64,000 nt of DNA from Bacillus salacetis. Its GTDB lineage: Bacteria; Bacillota; Bacilli; Bacillales; Bacillaceae_B. Below, piece by piece: positions 15,884-23,977 of the stretch (position 1 is its first letter; each line of letters starts with the position of its first letter). Under the pieces are notes generated by a model. That model was given only the letters and a program-made list of their open reading frames with translations, did no database searches and was not told the DNA's origin. The stretch is from contig NZ_QXIR01000001.1 of NCBI RefSeq assembly GCF_003581585.1, positions 1 through 64,000 on the forward strand. Direction: 5' to 3'. The position numbers and the translations under genes are program-made.

Positions 15884-17083
15884 TTATTCTGCCTGTGAAG
15901 TAATCTGATCAACATTTTCCAGGCGCCTGCTCCAGGCTGTAAGCAGAACCGCTGCCGTCACCATAAGGCCGCCCAGCCAGCCTGTATGAATTAATCCGAT
16001 TGAATCGGTAATGACCCCGCCAAGGTAGGAGCCGATTGCGATTCCCGCATTAAATGCGGCAATATTGAGGGCGGATGCCATATCCACCGCACCGGGAACA
16101 AATCGTTCAGCAAGCATGACTACATACACCTGCAATCCGGGAACATTCATAAATGCAAACAGCCCCATTGCAATAATCGTCAATAACCCAACAATTTTAA
16201 AAGGTGCCGTGAATGATAAGACAAATAGAATAACCGCCTGGAAGATAAACATATAAAATAATGCATTTATAGGGTTCTTATTGGATAACCTTCCTCCAAC
16301 CATATTTCCGATCGCAATCGCTAGTCCATAAATCAGCAGGATGATTGCTACACTTCCTGACTTGAACCCGGTAACCTCCTGAAGTAATGGGGAAAGGTAC
16401 GTGAAGACAACAAATGTGCCTCCGTATCCAAGAGCCGTTATGATGAACACAAGCAGCAGACGCCCGTTGGTAAGAAGTCTGAATTGATCAACAAACGTCG
16501 CTTTCGCACCCTTTTCTAAATCTGATGGTACAAGCAGGGCATTGGCGATCAAAGAGATAAGCCCGATGATGACGATTGCCAGGAATGCGTTTCTCCATCC
16601 GAATTGCTGGCCAAGGAAGGTTCCAAATGGCACCCCGGTGACCGTAGCAACCGTAAGCCCTGTGAACATAATTGAAATGGCACTCGCCCTTTTGTTTGCC
16701 GGAACGAGGCTTGCTGCTATGGTAGATCCAATGGACATGAACACGCCATGGGAAAAAGCCGACAGCACCCTTGCCGCAAGTAAAATGTTTACACTTGAAG
16801 CTGCTGCTGCAATACTGTTTCCAATGATGAAAATAATCATGATCCAGAGCAGCAGGGCTTTTCTGGACATACTGGAAGTGAGTGATGTAATGACAGGAGC
16901 TCCAACTGTCACTCCAAGTGCATACAGTGAAACCGTCAATCCGGCGGTTTTCACGGAAATATTCAAATCATCGGATATAAGCGGGAGCAATCCGACGCTG
17001 ATGAATTCTGTCGTTCCTATCGCAAAGGCACTGACCGCTAAAGCCAGCAGCCCTAATAGACTTCTTTTTCTTTCTTTTGGCAT
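15884..17083 (-). CDS. MFS transporter, DHA1 family (AraJ/YdhP-like)
   Basis: 399 aa, 12 predicted transmembrane helices. TTEFISVGLLPLI in helix 1, the loop SRKALL between helices 2 and 3, and the AARVLSAFSHG motif in helix 4 place it with the drug or sugar-efflux DHA1 group. RBS GAGGAGGAA, ATG 17083. First gene of a unit with the aldo-keto reductase; divergent from hxlR-type 17235. The pairing of exporter and aldehyde reductase with an HxlR regulator suggests defence against an electrophile; the substrate is unknown. Confidence 0.87.
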   Translation of the reverse strand: MPKERKRSLLGLLALAVSAFAIGTTEFISVGLLPLISDDLNISVKTAGLTVSLYALGVTVGAPVITSLTSSMSRKALLLWIMIIFIIGNSIAAAASSVNILLAARVLSAFSHGVFMSIGSTIAASLVPANKRASAISIMFTGLTVATVTGVPFGTFLGQQFGWRNAFLAIVIIGLISLIANALLVPSDLEKGAKATFVDQFRLLTNGRLLLVFIITALGYGGTFVVFTYLSPLLQEVTGFKSGSVAIILLIYGLAIAIGNMVGGRLSNKNPINALFYMFIFQAVILFVLSFTAPFKIVGLLTIIAMGLFAFMNVPGLQVYVVMLAERFVPGAVDMASALNIAAFNAGIAIGSYLGGVITDSIGLIHTGWLGGLMVTAAVLLTAWSRRLENVDQITSQAE

Positions 17084-17154
17084 TTTTTCTTCCTCCTCAT
17101 TTAGTAGTCATTTCGGCCGGCAAATGTTAGTATGATTCATACAGATTCAAATGA

Positions 17155-17204
17155 AAAGTACGTACTTTAAAGTGATATAGGAACCATAAAGTACTATAGG
17201 CACT
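17155..17204. promoter_or_regulatory. Candidate HxlR operator region
   Basis: A perfect 14-bp palindrome AAAGTACGTACTTT (17155-17168) is followed by TAAAGTAC (17187-17194), which forms a second inverted pair with GTACTTTA. It lies between the divergent MFS and HxlR genes, where HxlR-type dimers usually bind. Confidence 0.55.
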
Positions 17205-17234
17205 AAAAAGTTCCTGTGAATAGGAGGCTGCGAT

Positions 17235-17597
17235 TTGAAAAAAAAGAAATATAACATAAGCGTAGAAGCCACTTTGGAAGTCATCGGCGGGAAATGGAAA
17301 TGTGTGATTCTCTGCCATCTTACCCATGGTAAAAAAAGAACAAGTGAGTTAAAGCGGCTGATGCCGAATATTACCCAGAAGATACTTACCCAGCAGCTGC
17401 GGGAACTTGAAGAAGACGGCGTCATCAACCGCATCATCTATAATCAAGTCCCTCCGAAAGTAGAATATGAACTGAGTGAATATGGATGGAGCCTTCAAGG
17501 GATCCTGGATTCTCTTTGTGCGTGGGGGGAAAACCATATTACCAAAGTATATGGAGATAAATCGGAGGTACTTGAGGAAAGTATTTTGAACGAGTAG
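17235..17597 (+). CDS. HxlR-family transcriptional regulator
   Basis: 120 aa. Winged-helix dimer of the HxlR group, often sensing aldehydes, quinones or thiol stress. The signature EVIGGKWKCVILCHL lies near the N-terminus, followed by RTSELKRLMPNITQKILTQQL (helix-turn-helix) and the wing YNQVPPKVEYELSEYG. Cys at KWKC and later in SLCAWGE could be redox-sensitive; this is an inference. TTG 17235 with TAGGAGG upstream. Divergent from the MFS-AKR operon, its likely target. Ends at the strong terminator 17611-17648. Confidence 0.9.
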   Translation: MKKKKYNISVEATLEVIGGKWKCVILCHLTHGKKRTSELKRLMPNITQKILTQQLRELEEDGVINRIIYNQVPPKVEYELSEYGWSLQGILDSLCAWGENHITKVYGDKSEVLEESILNE

Positions 17598-17610
17598 ACT
17601 TAAACACACG

Positions 17611-17648
17611 AAAAGCCCGATTCAAAAAATTTGAATCGGGCTTTCTCT
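17611..17648. terminator. Strong bidirectional terminator
   Basis: AAAGCCCGATTCAA / TTGAATCGGGCTTT stem with a short loop, shared by hxlR-type (+) and the second aldo-keto reductase (-). Confidence 0.9.
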
Positions 17649-17716
17649 TAAGGTGCGGAGCAGGACAGCCTATGACCTGTTTAGGCCTAGTCCATACGTA
17701 CGGAGCTGATCCGCTC

Positions 17717-18541
17717 TTATCTGACATTCATATCATTAGGATGAGGACCCTTACGTCTGTCCTTGTTCAATCCGTCAATTTGGCTCATTTCATCTGCAGT
17801 CAGTTCGAAATCGAATACATTGAAGTTTTCTTCGATTCTTGAAGGAGTGACTGATTTAGGGATGACAATTGTATTATTTTGCAGGTGCCAGCGAAGGACT
17901 ACCTGAGCAGATGTTTTTTCATGTGCTTCAGCAATGCTTTTAATTGTATCATTTTGCAGCACTTCCCCGCCTTGCTCAAGTGGACTCCATGCTTCAACAA
18001 AGATATCATGCTTTGCACAGAATTCTTTCAAGTCATTTTGTGCAAGATGAGGATGGCATTCAACCTGATTCAATACAGGCTTGACGTCACATTCTTTTAA
18101 AAGGCGTTCCAAGTGCTCGATTTCGAAGTTGCAGACACCGATAGCCTTTACCTTACCGTCATTATAAAGCTTCTCTAAAGCTTTATATGTATCCACGTAC
18201 TCATCAAACTCCGGAGTCGGCCAATGAATCAAGTATAAATCCACATAGTCAAGACCAAGTCTTTCCAAGCTTTCATCAAAAGCACGCAATGTGTTGTCAT
18301 ACCCTTGGTCGGTATTCCAGACTTTTGTTGTGATGAAGAGTTCTTCGCGCGGTACTGAAGCTTCTTTGATTGCCTTGCCCACACCTTCTTCATTTTGGTA
18401 GATCATTGCCGTATCAATGGATGTATAGCCCGTTTCAATTGCTTTTGAAACCGCTGCTGTCGCTTGATCATTCTCAACCTGCCATACCCCGAATCCAAGC
18501 TGAGGCATTTTGACACCATTATTTAGAGTCACGAAATTCAT
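17717..18541 (-). CDS. Aldo/keto reductase (YvgN-like)
   Basis: 274 aa, cytosolic NADPH-dependent aldehyde reductase. GYTSIDTAMIYQNEEGVG holds Asp and Tyr, TTKVW holds Lys, and LIHWP holds His. NTIVIPKSVTPSRIEEN forms the cofactor site. It is close in length to B. subtilis YvgN (methylglyoxal reductase). ATG 18541, AAAGGAG upstream. It resembles the AKR at 15011, so they are paralogues 1.9 kb apart, but it has its own transcript. Confidence 0.9.
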   Translation of the reverse strand: MNFVTLNNGVKMPQLGFGVWQVENDQATAAVSKAIETGYTSIDTAMIYQNEEGVGKAIKEASVPREELFITTKVWNTDQGYDNTLRAFDESLERLGLDYVDLYLIHWPTPEFDEYVDTYKALEKLYNDGKVKAIGVCNFEIEHLERLLKECDVKPVLNQVECHPHLAQNDLKEFCAKHDIFVEAWSPLEQGGEVLQNDTIKSIAEAHEKTSAQVVLRWHLQNNTIVIPKSVTPSRIEENFNVFDFELTADEMSQIDGLNKDRRKGPHPNDMNVR

Positions 18542-18718
18542 TAGGCATATCTCCTTTAAAATAGATTCCTCACCAGGTGAAGCACATCTTTAAGGTGTAC
18601 TCCGCGGTCCTGCTTTATTCCAAGCAAAACGTGAAATCCACCTGGCCGGTAAGCCAATTATATAAAACCAGCTGGGAATTTTTAAAGTAAATAGACTTGA
18701 GAAAATGAAGGAGGGGAC

Positions 18719-18799
18719 ATGGGAGGACTGAAATTCCCCCTTGAGAGCTTGGCACATCGGCTGTTAAAGGGGAATTCGCCTTTTCATGAGAGAGATTAG
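18719..18799 (+). CDS. Possible 26-aa peptide
   Basis: ATG 18719 is preceded by AAGGAGGGG at close spacing, the best ribosome site in this gap. The peptide is polar and not hydrophobic (MGGLKFPLES...). The same DNA contains an inverted repeat (GAAATTCCCC with GGGGAATTC, 18731-18775), so it may instead be an RNA structure. It lies just before the 53-bp tandem array. Low confidence. Confidence 0.25.
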   Translation: MGGLKFPLESLAHRLLKGNSPFHERD

Positions 18800-18809
18800 G
18801 TGCATAAAG

Positions 18810-20060
18810 GCTATTTCTCTTCTATTCGTGCCTCTTTATGGCTGCTTCGGGACCTCTAAGGGCACGGATCCTCTTTTATTCGTACCTCTTCATGCCTGCA
18901 ACACGCCCCCTAAGGGCATGTTTCTCTTCTATTCGTGCCTCTTCATCGCTGCTTCGGGACCTCTAAGGGTACGCTTCTCTCTTTCTCGTACCCCTTCATG
19001 GCTGCAACGCGACCTCTAAGGGCACGATCCTCTTTTATTCATACCCCTTCATGCCTACAACGCGATCTCTAAGGGCACGATCCTCTTTTATTCGTACCTC
19101 TTCATGCCTGCATATGGACCTCTATGGGCATGTTTCTATTCTATTCGTGCCTCTTTATCACTGATTCGCGACCTCTAAGGGTACGCTTCTCTCTTTCTCA
19201 TACCCCTTCATGCCTACAACGCGACCTCTAAGGGCACGATCCTCTTTTATTCATACCCCTTCATGCCTACAACGCGACCTCTAAGGGCACGATCCTCTTT
19301 TATTCGTACCCCTTCATGCCTGCATATGGACCTCTATGGGCATGTTTCTATTCTATTCGTGCCTCTTCATCACTGCTTCGGGACCTCTAAGGGTACGCTT
19401 CTCTCTTTCCCGTACCCCTTCATGGCTGCAACGCGACCTCTAAGGGCACGATCCTCTTTTATTCATACCCCTTCATGCCTGCAACGCGACCTCTAAGGGC
19501 ACGATCCTCTTTTATTCATACCCCTTCATGCCTGCATATGGACCTCTAAGAGCATGTTTCTCTTCTATTCGTGCCTCTTCATCGCTGCTTGGGGACCTCT
19601 AAGGGTACGCTTCTCTCTTTATCGTACCTCTTCATGGTGCATATGGACCTCTAAGGGCACGATCCTCTTTTATTCATACCCCTTCATGCCTGCAACGCGC
19701 CCCCTAAGGGCATGTTTCTCTTCTATTCGTGCCTCTTCATCGCTGCTTCGGGACCTCTAAGGGTATGCTTCTCTCTTTATCGTACCTCTTCATGGTGCAT
19801 ATGGACCTCTAAGAGCATGGTTCTCTTTTATTCATACCCCTTCATGCCTCCAACACGACCTCTAAGGGCACGATTCTCTTTTATTCATACCCCTTCATGC
19901 CTGCATATGGACCTCTAAGAGCATGGTTCTCTTCTATTCATACCCCTTCATGCCTGCAACACGACCTTTAAGAGCACGATCCTCTTTCATTCGTACCCCT
20001 TCATGGCTGCATCAGGAACTCAAAGGGCATGGTTTTCTTCTAATTTCGTATCTCATCTCG
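18810..20060. repeat. Tandem array of about 23 units of 53 bp
   Basis: A unit core ACCTCTAAGGGCACG recurs about every 52-54 bp (for example near 18850, 18957, 19010, 19222, 19434, 19594, 19855). Units alternate among a few types (GGGTACG, GGGCACG, GGGCATG; joints CTGCTTCGGG, TGCAACGCG, TGCATATGG), and blocks of 3-5 units are repeated as a group. Many units can form a hairpin, GGGTACG with CGTACCC across a pyrimidine-rich loop. Short ORFs through the array are by-products: 53 is not a multiple of 3, and no ribosome site fits. Confidence 0.92.
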
Positions 20061-20094
20061 GCATATTTGCCCTTGTAAGGGCAGAATTCATAAT

Positions 20095-20137
20095 AAAAAG
20101 GACGGTTCCCCTATTCAAACAGGGAACCGTCCTTTTT
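20095..20137 (-). terminator. Terminator of the DHA2 transporter gene
   Basis: A 16-bp perfect stem, AAAAAGGACGGTTCCC and complement, just after the stop codon on the minus strand. It would also stop + strand transcripts leaving the tandem array. Confidence 0.9.
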
Positions 20138-20157
20138 CAGTCTGAGACTGCATTTAT

Positions 20158-21687
20158 TTACTTTCCGGCAGCCAATTCAGCTGCAACTTTTTTATTTACT
20201 GGAAGTTCCTCCATAGGATCCTCCGCTGGTGTTGATCTCTTGATGAAGAAGGCAAGGATCAAAGCCACTGCTGCGATACCGGAAGCAACCAGGAATGCAT
20301 CATTGATCCCTTGCAGCATTCCCTCCATTGTAATCTGCTGCTGCATCTGAGCCATTGCTGCTTCAGAAGGCTGCCCAGTCGCATTTTTCATTGCGTCCTG
20401 CATCAATTCTTTTGTGTGAGTAACCGTACGATTGGACATGACAGTGATAAGCAAAGCGGTACCGATCGCACCAGAAACCTGATTCAGTGTATTGTTCATA
20501 GCTGTACCATGAGGATAAAAACGTCTTGGAAGCTGGTTAAGGCCGTTTGTTGAAACCGGCATCATGACCATAGACATACCGAACATCCTGATGGCGTTCA
20601 AAACGACTAAGTTTGTGTAAGAAGTATCCTGTGTCAGCTTACTGAATAGATACGTAGTGACAACTGTCAGCAGCAAACCGCTTGTAGCCAAAACACGGCC
20701 GCCGAATTTGTCAAACAGCTTTCCTGTGATTGGTGACATGACAGCCATGACAAGAGCACCAGGAAGCATAAGCAGGCCGGCATCCAAAGGAGAAATCCCG
20801 CGAATCGTCTGCACGTAGATCGGAATCATCAACATACCAGAGAATAGCGCCATATTGACAACCATTGTGATGGAAGAAGACAAGGCGAACATCGGGTATT
20901 TGAAGACATGGAAGTTGAGCATCGGTCTGTCAAGCTTCGATTGGCGAAGAATGAAGGTCACCAATGATACTGCACCCAAAATAATCATCCCATAAACCCA
21001 TGGACTATCCCATCCTTTTGTGCCTGCTGAACTGAAGCCGTATAGTAAGCTTCCGAATCCAACACTTGAAAGGATTACAGACAAGAAATCAAGCCTGATA
21101 TCCACTTTCTCTTTTTTATCTTTCAATAGGAAGAAACCGAGTAAAAGTACGATTATCGCAATCGGTGTTACGAAGTGGAAAAGCATTCTCCAGTCATAGT
21201 TTTCTACAATCCAGCCGGAGAGTGTCGGACCGATTGCTGGTGCAGCCATCATGATCAAACCGAATACACCCATAGCTGCCCCGCGTTTTTCAACAGGGAA
21301 GCTGACTAGCATGACATTCATCAACAGCGGCATCATGATTGCTGTTCCAGATGCCTGGATCATACGTCCGGCAAGCAGAACCGGGAATACATGGGCAACC
21401 CCGGCAAGCACTGTACCGATTGTGAATAAGCTCATCGCTACAAGGAATAGGCGGCGGACCGAATATTTTTCAATAAGAAAAGCGGTTGTCGGAATCAACA
21501 CTCCATTCACCAGCATGAAGCCGGTTGTCAACCACTGTACCGTAGATGCTTCGACCTCAAGTTCCATCATGATGGATGGGAGGGCGATATTCAGTAATGT
21601 ATTATTAAGAAATGCGATAAAGGCTCCGACCATGAGGACAGCCAGTATCCCATATTGAGGACGTACGTTTTTTGTTGTACTTTCCAT
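20158..21687 (-). CDS. MFS drug exporter, DHA2 family (EmrB/LmrB-like)
   Basis: 509 aa with about 14 transmembrane helices. Proton-driven multidrug exporter of the EmrB/QacA group: FIAFLNNTLLNIALPSI in helix 1 (the D of the usual LD motif is N here), VQWLTTGFMLVNG in helix 2, and the antiporter motif C at GLIMMAAPAIGPTLSGWIVE (about 143-162). Cytosolic tail of about 30 aa. ATG 21687. Divergent from a TetR regulator; its promoter is overlapped by a likely operator. Confidence 0.9.
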   Translation of the reverse strand: MESTTKNVRPQYGILAVLMVGAFIAFLNNTLLNIALPSIMMELEVEASTVQWLTTGFMLVNGVLIPTTAFLIEKYSVRRLFLVAMSLFTIGTVLAGVAHVFPVLLAGRMIQASGTAIMMPLLMNVMLVSFPVEKRGAAMGVFGLIMMAAPAIGPTLSGWIVENYDWRMLFHFVTPIAIIVLLLGFFLLKDKKEKVDIRLDFLSVILSSVGFGSLLYGFSSAGTKGWDSPWVYGMIILGAVSLVTFILRQSKLDRPMLNFHVFKYPMFALSSSITMVVNMALFSGMLMIPIYVQTIRGISPLDAGLLMLPGALVMAVMSPITGKLFDKFGGRVLATSGLLLTVVTTYLFSKLTQDTSYTNLVVLNAIRMFGMSMVMMPVSTNGLNQLPRRFYPHGTAMNNTLNQVSGAIGTALLITVMSNRTVTHTKELMQDAMKNATGQPSEAAMAQMQQQITMEGMLQGINDAFLVASGIAAVALILAFFIKRSTPAEDPMEELPVNKKVAAELAAGK

Positions 21688-21714
21688 TTATTTTCCCCCT
21701 GTACTGTTAGTTCA

Positions 21715-21774
21715 TTTTTTTGTACTGTCATTTTAAACAAGATATATCATATACCATCGGTACAAAAATTTCAA
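21715..21774 (-). promoter_or_regulatory. Promoter and candidate TetR operator of the DHA2 transporter
   Basis: Minus strand: TTGAAA (21769-21774), 17-bp spacer, TATGAT (21746-21751). TTTTTGTACCG lies in the spacer, and its inverted partner CAGTACAAAAA is about 30 bp downstream near the start site. Repressor bound to this pair would block the promoter. The role of the divergent TetR gene is inferred. Confidence 0.6.
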
Positions 21775-21813
21775 TTGGAAATTTATATTTTTTAAAAAAA
21801 GTTTGTGGAATCC

Positions 21814-21842
21814 TTGATACTAGGTTATTATCAGGATTATAC
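21814..21842 (+). promoter_or_regulatory. Promoter of the tetR-type gene
   Basis: TTGATA (21814-21819), 17-bp spacer, TTATAC (21837-21842), 26 nt before the start codon. Confidence 0.6.
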
Positions 21843-21868
21843 AGGCGGTATAGTCAGGAGGAAAAGGA

Positions 21869-22750
21869 ATGAATAAAAGAAAACAGCATGTGATTTCAAA
21901 AGCACATGGACTGTTTATTGAAAAAGGATTCCAGCAAACATCCATTCAGGACATTCTGGACTATAGCGGCATTTCAAAAGGGACGTTCTATAATTATTTC
22001 TCTTCAAAAAACGAATTGCTGATCGAACTTTTCAAATCGATATACAGTGAAATCGAACAGAAGAGAAACGACTTACTTATAAGCCAAGATCCTTCCGATA
22101 TAAGGATTTTCATCAAGCAGATTGAAATTCAAATGATTGAAAATAAGGAAAACAAGTTGATCCCCCTTTTTGAAGAAGTCATGATGTCAAAGGATGAGGA
22201 CCTGAAGAATTCGGTCAAAAGAGGGCAGTTGAAGATGATCTACTGGCTGCATGGACGTTTCCTGGATATCTTCGGGGAAAGTAAGAGACCTTATCTCTTG
22301 GACCTCGCCATCACGTTTCTCGGGATCCTGCATCATAATCTCCGCTACTATTCCATGGTGAATAATACGACTGCAGGTCTTCACCGCGTGGTCCATTACA
22401 GTGTCGACCGCATCATCAATATAGCAGAGGAAATGGAAAAAGGCAGCAAGCCGCTGTTCAGGCCAGAACTCCTTCAAGTGTGGTTCCCTGAATATCAAAC
22501 AAGTGCTCCAGATGCAAGACAGGAGCTTCATCATACAGTTTTCTTCTTGAAACAGCAGCTCACCGATACCGGGGAACAAATGAAATACGAAGAACTTCTG
22601 GACTTCATACAGGAAGAGCTGCTTCATAGCAAAACCCCGCGCCGGTATATCGTCGAAAGTGCCTTCACTGCATTAAAAGAAGGAGAAGAATTATTCGAGG
22701 AAGCGCATTTTGAAAAGCTTGAAGAGTTAATCAAAAAAATTATGAACTAA
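21869..22750 (+). CDS. TetR/AcrR family regulator
   Basis: 293 aa, longer than the usual 190-220 because of an extra C-terminal helical region. N-terminal helix-turn-helix: HGLFIEKGFQQTSIQDILDYSGISKGTFYNYF, read in parts as GFQQTSIQDI and SGISKGTFYNYF. RBS AGGAGG, ATG 21869. Divergent from the DHA2 exporter, so most likely its drug-responsive repressor. The ligand is unknown. Terminator at 22756-22788. Confidence 0.88.
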   Translation: MNKRKQHVISKAHGLFIEKGFQQTSIQDILDYSGISKGTFYNYFSSKNELLIELFKSIYSEIEQKRNDLLISQDPSDIRIFIKQIEIQMIENKENKLIPLFEEVMMSKDEDLKNSVKRGQLKMIYWLHGRFLDIFGESKRPYLLDLAITFLGILHHNLRYYSMVNNTTAGLHRVVHYSVDRIINIAEEMEKGSKPLFRPELLQVWFPEYQTSAPDARQELHHTVFFLKQQLTDTGEQMKYEELLDFIQEELLHSKTPRRYIVESAFTALKEGEELFEEAHFEKLEELIKKIMN

Positions 22751-22755
22751 CAAGT

Positions 22756-22788
22756 TGTCCCCTGCTTATCTGCGAGGGACTTTTTTTA
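22756..22788 (+). terminator. Terminator of the tetR-type gene
   Basis: GTCCCcTGC / GCgaGGGAC imperfect stem followed by seven Ts. Confidence 0.7.
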
Positions 22789-22938
22789 TGAATAAATTTG
22801 CCAAACTTCTTTCACAAAGTCTATTGTATATCGAAATGTAACATGATACTTTAAAGTCAGTGAGATGAATGAGTCACCAACTGAATTGTTTTTCGGAAGC
22901 ACGGCATTGATTACCCCACAGGGCGGAGTGAATATACC

Positions 22939-23655
22939 ATGGAAAAGAAGGCAATCAGAATAAGTGACATGGAGTTAATATCAGATGAATTAAAGAATTT
23001 GCTTGTATCCATCGGTACCCTCAAAAAAGTGCAGGCCGATACATTTTTGTTCCAGGAAGGCGGGGATGCCGCCGAACTGTACCTGATAAAAACAGGGCTC
23101 TTCCAGATCAGCAAACTGACTAGTGACGGAAGGGAATTGAATATGAGGATATGCAAAGCGGATGATATCATAGGAGAGTTGACCTTATTTTCAACAGATG
23201 CAAAGTACATGCTCAGCGCCCTGTCCCTTGCTGACAGTGAAGTGCTTGTGATAAAAAAGGAAAGCCTTGAAGCTGAATTGATTCAAAATGCTGCCTTGAC
23301 GTTCGAATTCATGAGGTGGATCAGTACACATCTGCGCAAGAATCAATCCAAGATCAGGGACTTGATGATTAACGGTAAAAAAGGGGCGCTTTACTCTACG
23401 TTGATCCGCTTCACCAATAGTTATGGTGTACAAACCGGCGAGGGCATCCTGATTGATATACACCTTACCAATCAGGAGTTTGCAAAGTTTTGCGCCGCCA
23501 CCAGGGAAAGCGTAAACCGCATGCTGAGTGAATTAAAGAAGAAAGACGTCATTTCAGCAACTGCTGATGGAAAGATCATTGTGAAGGACTTACAGTATCT
23601 TAAGAATGAAATCGGCTGTGAGGATTGCCCGATCAGCATATGCAATATCGACTAA
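22939..23655 (+). CDS. fnr: Fnr, anaerobic Crp-family regulator with C-terminal Fe-S site
   Basis: 238 aa, the same length as B. subtilis Fnr. Cyclic-nucleotide-like sensor fold (about 15-130), dimer helix, then a winged helix (LTNQEFAKFCAATRESVNRMLSEL). The C-terminal GCEDCPISIC holds Cys227, Cys230 and Cys235; with Asp141 these match the [4Fe-4S] ligands of B. subtilis Fnr, unlike the N-terminal cluster of E. coli FNR. It switches on nitrate respiration and fermentation genes when oxygen is absent. No narK or nar genes are nearby, so its location differs from B. subtilis. ATG 22939. Two terminators follow. Confidence 0.9.
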   Translation: MEKKAIRISDMELISDELKNLLVSIGTLKKVQADTFLFQEGGDAAELYLIKTGLFQISKLTSDGRELNMRICKADDIIGELTLFSTDAKYMLSALSLADSEVLVIKKESLEAELIQNAALTFEFMRWISTHLRKNQSKIRDLMINGKKGALYSTLIRFTNSYGVQTGEGILIDIHLTNQEFAKFCAATRESVNRMLSELKKKDVISATADGKIIVKDLQYLKNEIGCEDCPISICNID

Positions 23656-23661
23656 ATACAG

Positions 23662-23690
23662 CTGCCTTGTGTGTATACAGGGCAGTTTTC
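23662..23690 (+). terminator. First terminator after fnr
   Basis: CTGCC / GGCAG stem with TTTTCT tail. Confidence 0.6.
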
Positions 23691-23718
23691 TATTGCCCCC
23701 CTCACCCTGCATAATCAT

Positions 23719-23756
23719 AAAAAGCGGAAGGCAGCAATCGCTGCCTTCCGCTTTTT
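23719..23756. terminator. Strong bidirectional terminator
   Basis: A 17-bp perfect stem AAAAAGCGGAAGGCAGC with loop AATC, between fnr (+) and the ktrD unit (-). Confidence 0.9.
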
Positions 23757-23848
23757 CAACCCTGGATCCCTTACCTGTCACTTTTTAAAAACAGCTCATC
23801 TATCGTCCCTGTCACTCCAAAACAAACGATACCTGTGATCACCTAAAA

Positions 23849-23977
23849 CTAGTGGTGTTTGTCCATCCATGCAACACCTTTTGATCCTGCAGCAATTACA
23901 TAATAGGCCAGCTTCATTGTCACAAACCCCGCAAACATCCATGCCAAGATATGACTTCTGCTTTCACTGCTCATCAT
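23849..23977 (-). CDS. Small membrane protein coupled to ktrD
   Basis: 42 codons (or 41 from the second ATG). One hydrophobic helix (about 10-30) and a C-terminal GSKGVAWMDKHH. Its ATG overlaps the ktrD stop codon, and a strong ribosome site (AAGGTGATC) lies in the last ktrD codons, so the two are translationally coupled. A single-helix peptide made in step with a K+ channel subunit may be an accessory subunit; this is inference. The family is not recognised and the ORF is too short for most gene finders. Confidence 0.65.
   Translation of the reverse strand: MMSSESRSHILAWMFAGFVTMKLAYYVIAAGSKGVAWMDKHH

Noticed and set aside
18786-19918. Series of 65-77 aa ORFs in the tandem array
   Set aside because: They are translations of the 53-bp repeat in rotating frames, without ribosome sites.
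18810-20060. CRISPR-like array
   Set aside because: Repeats are not separated by unique spacers; the whole 53-bp unit recurs with small variants, and no cas gene is near.
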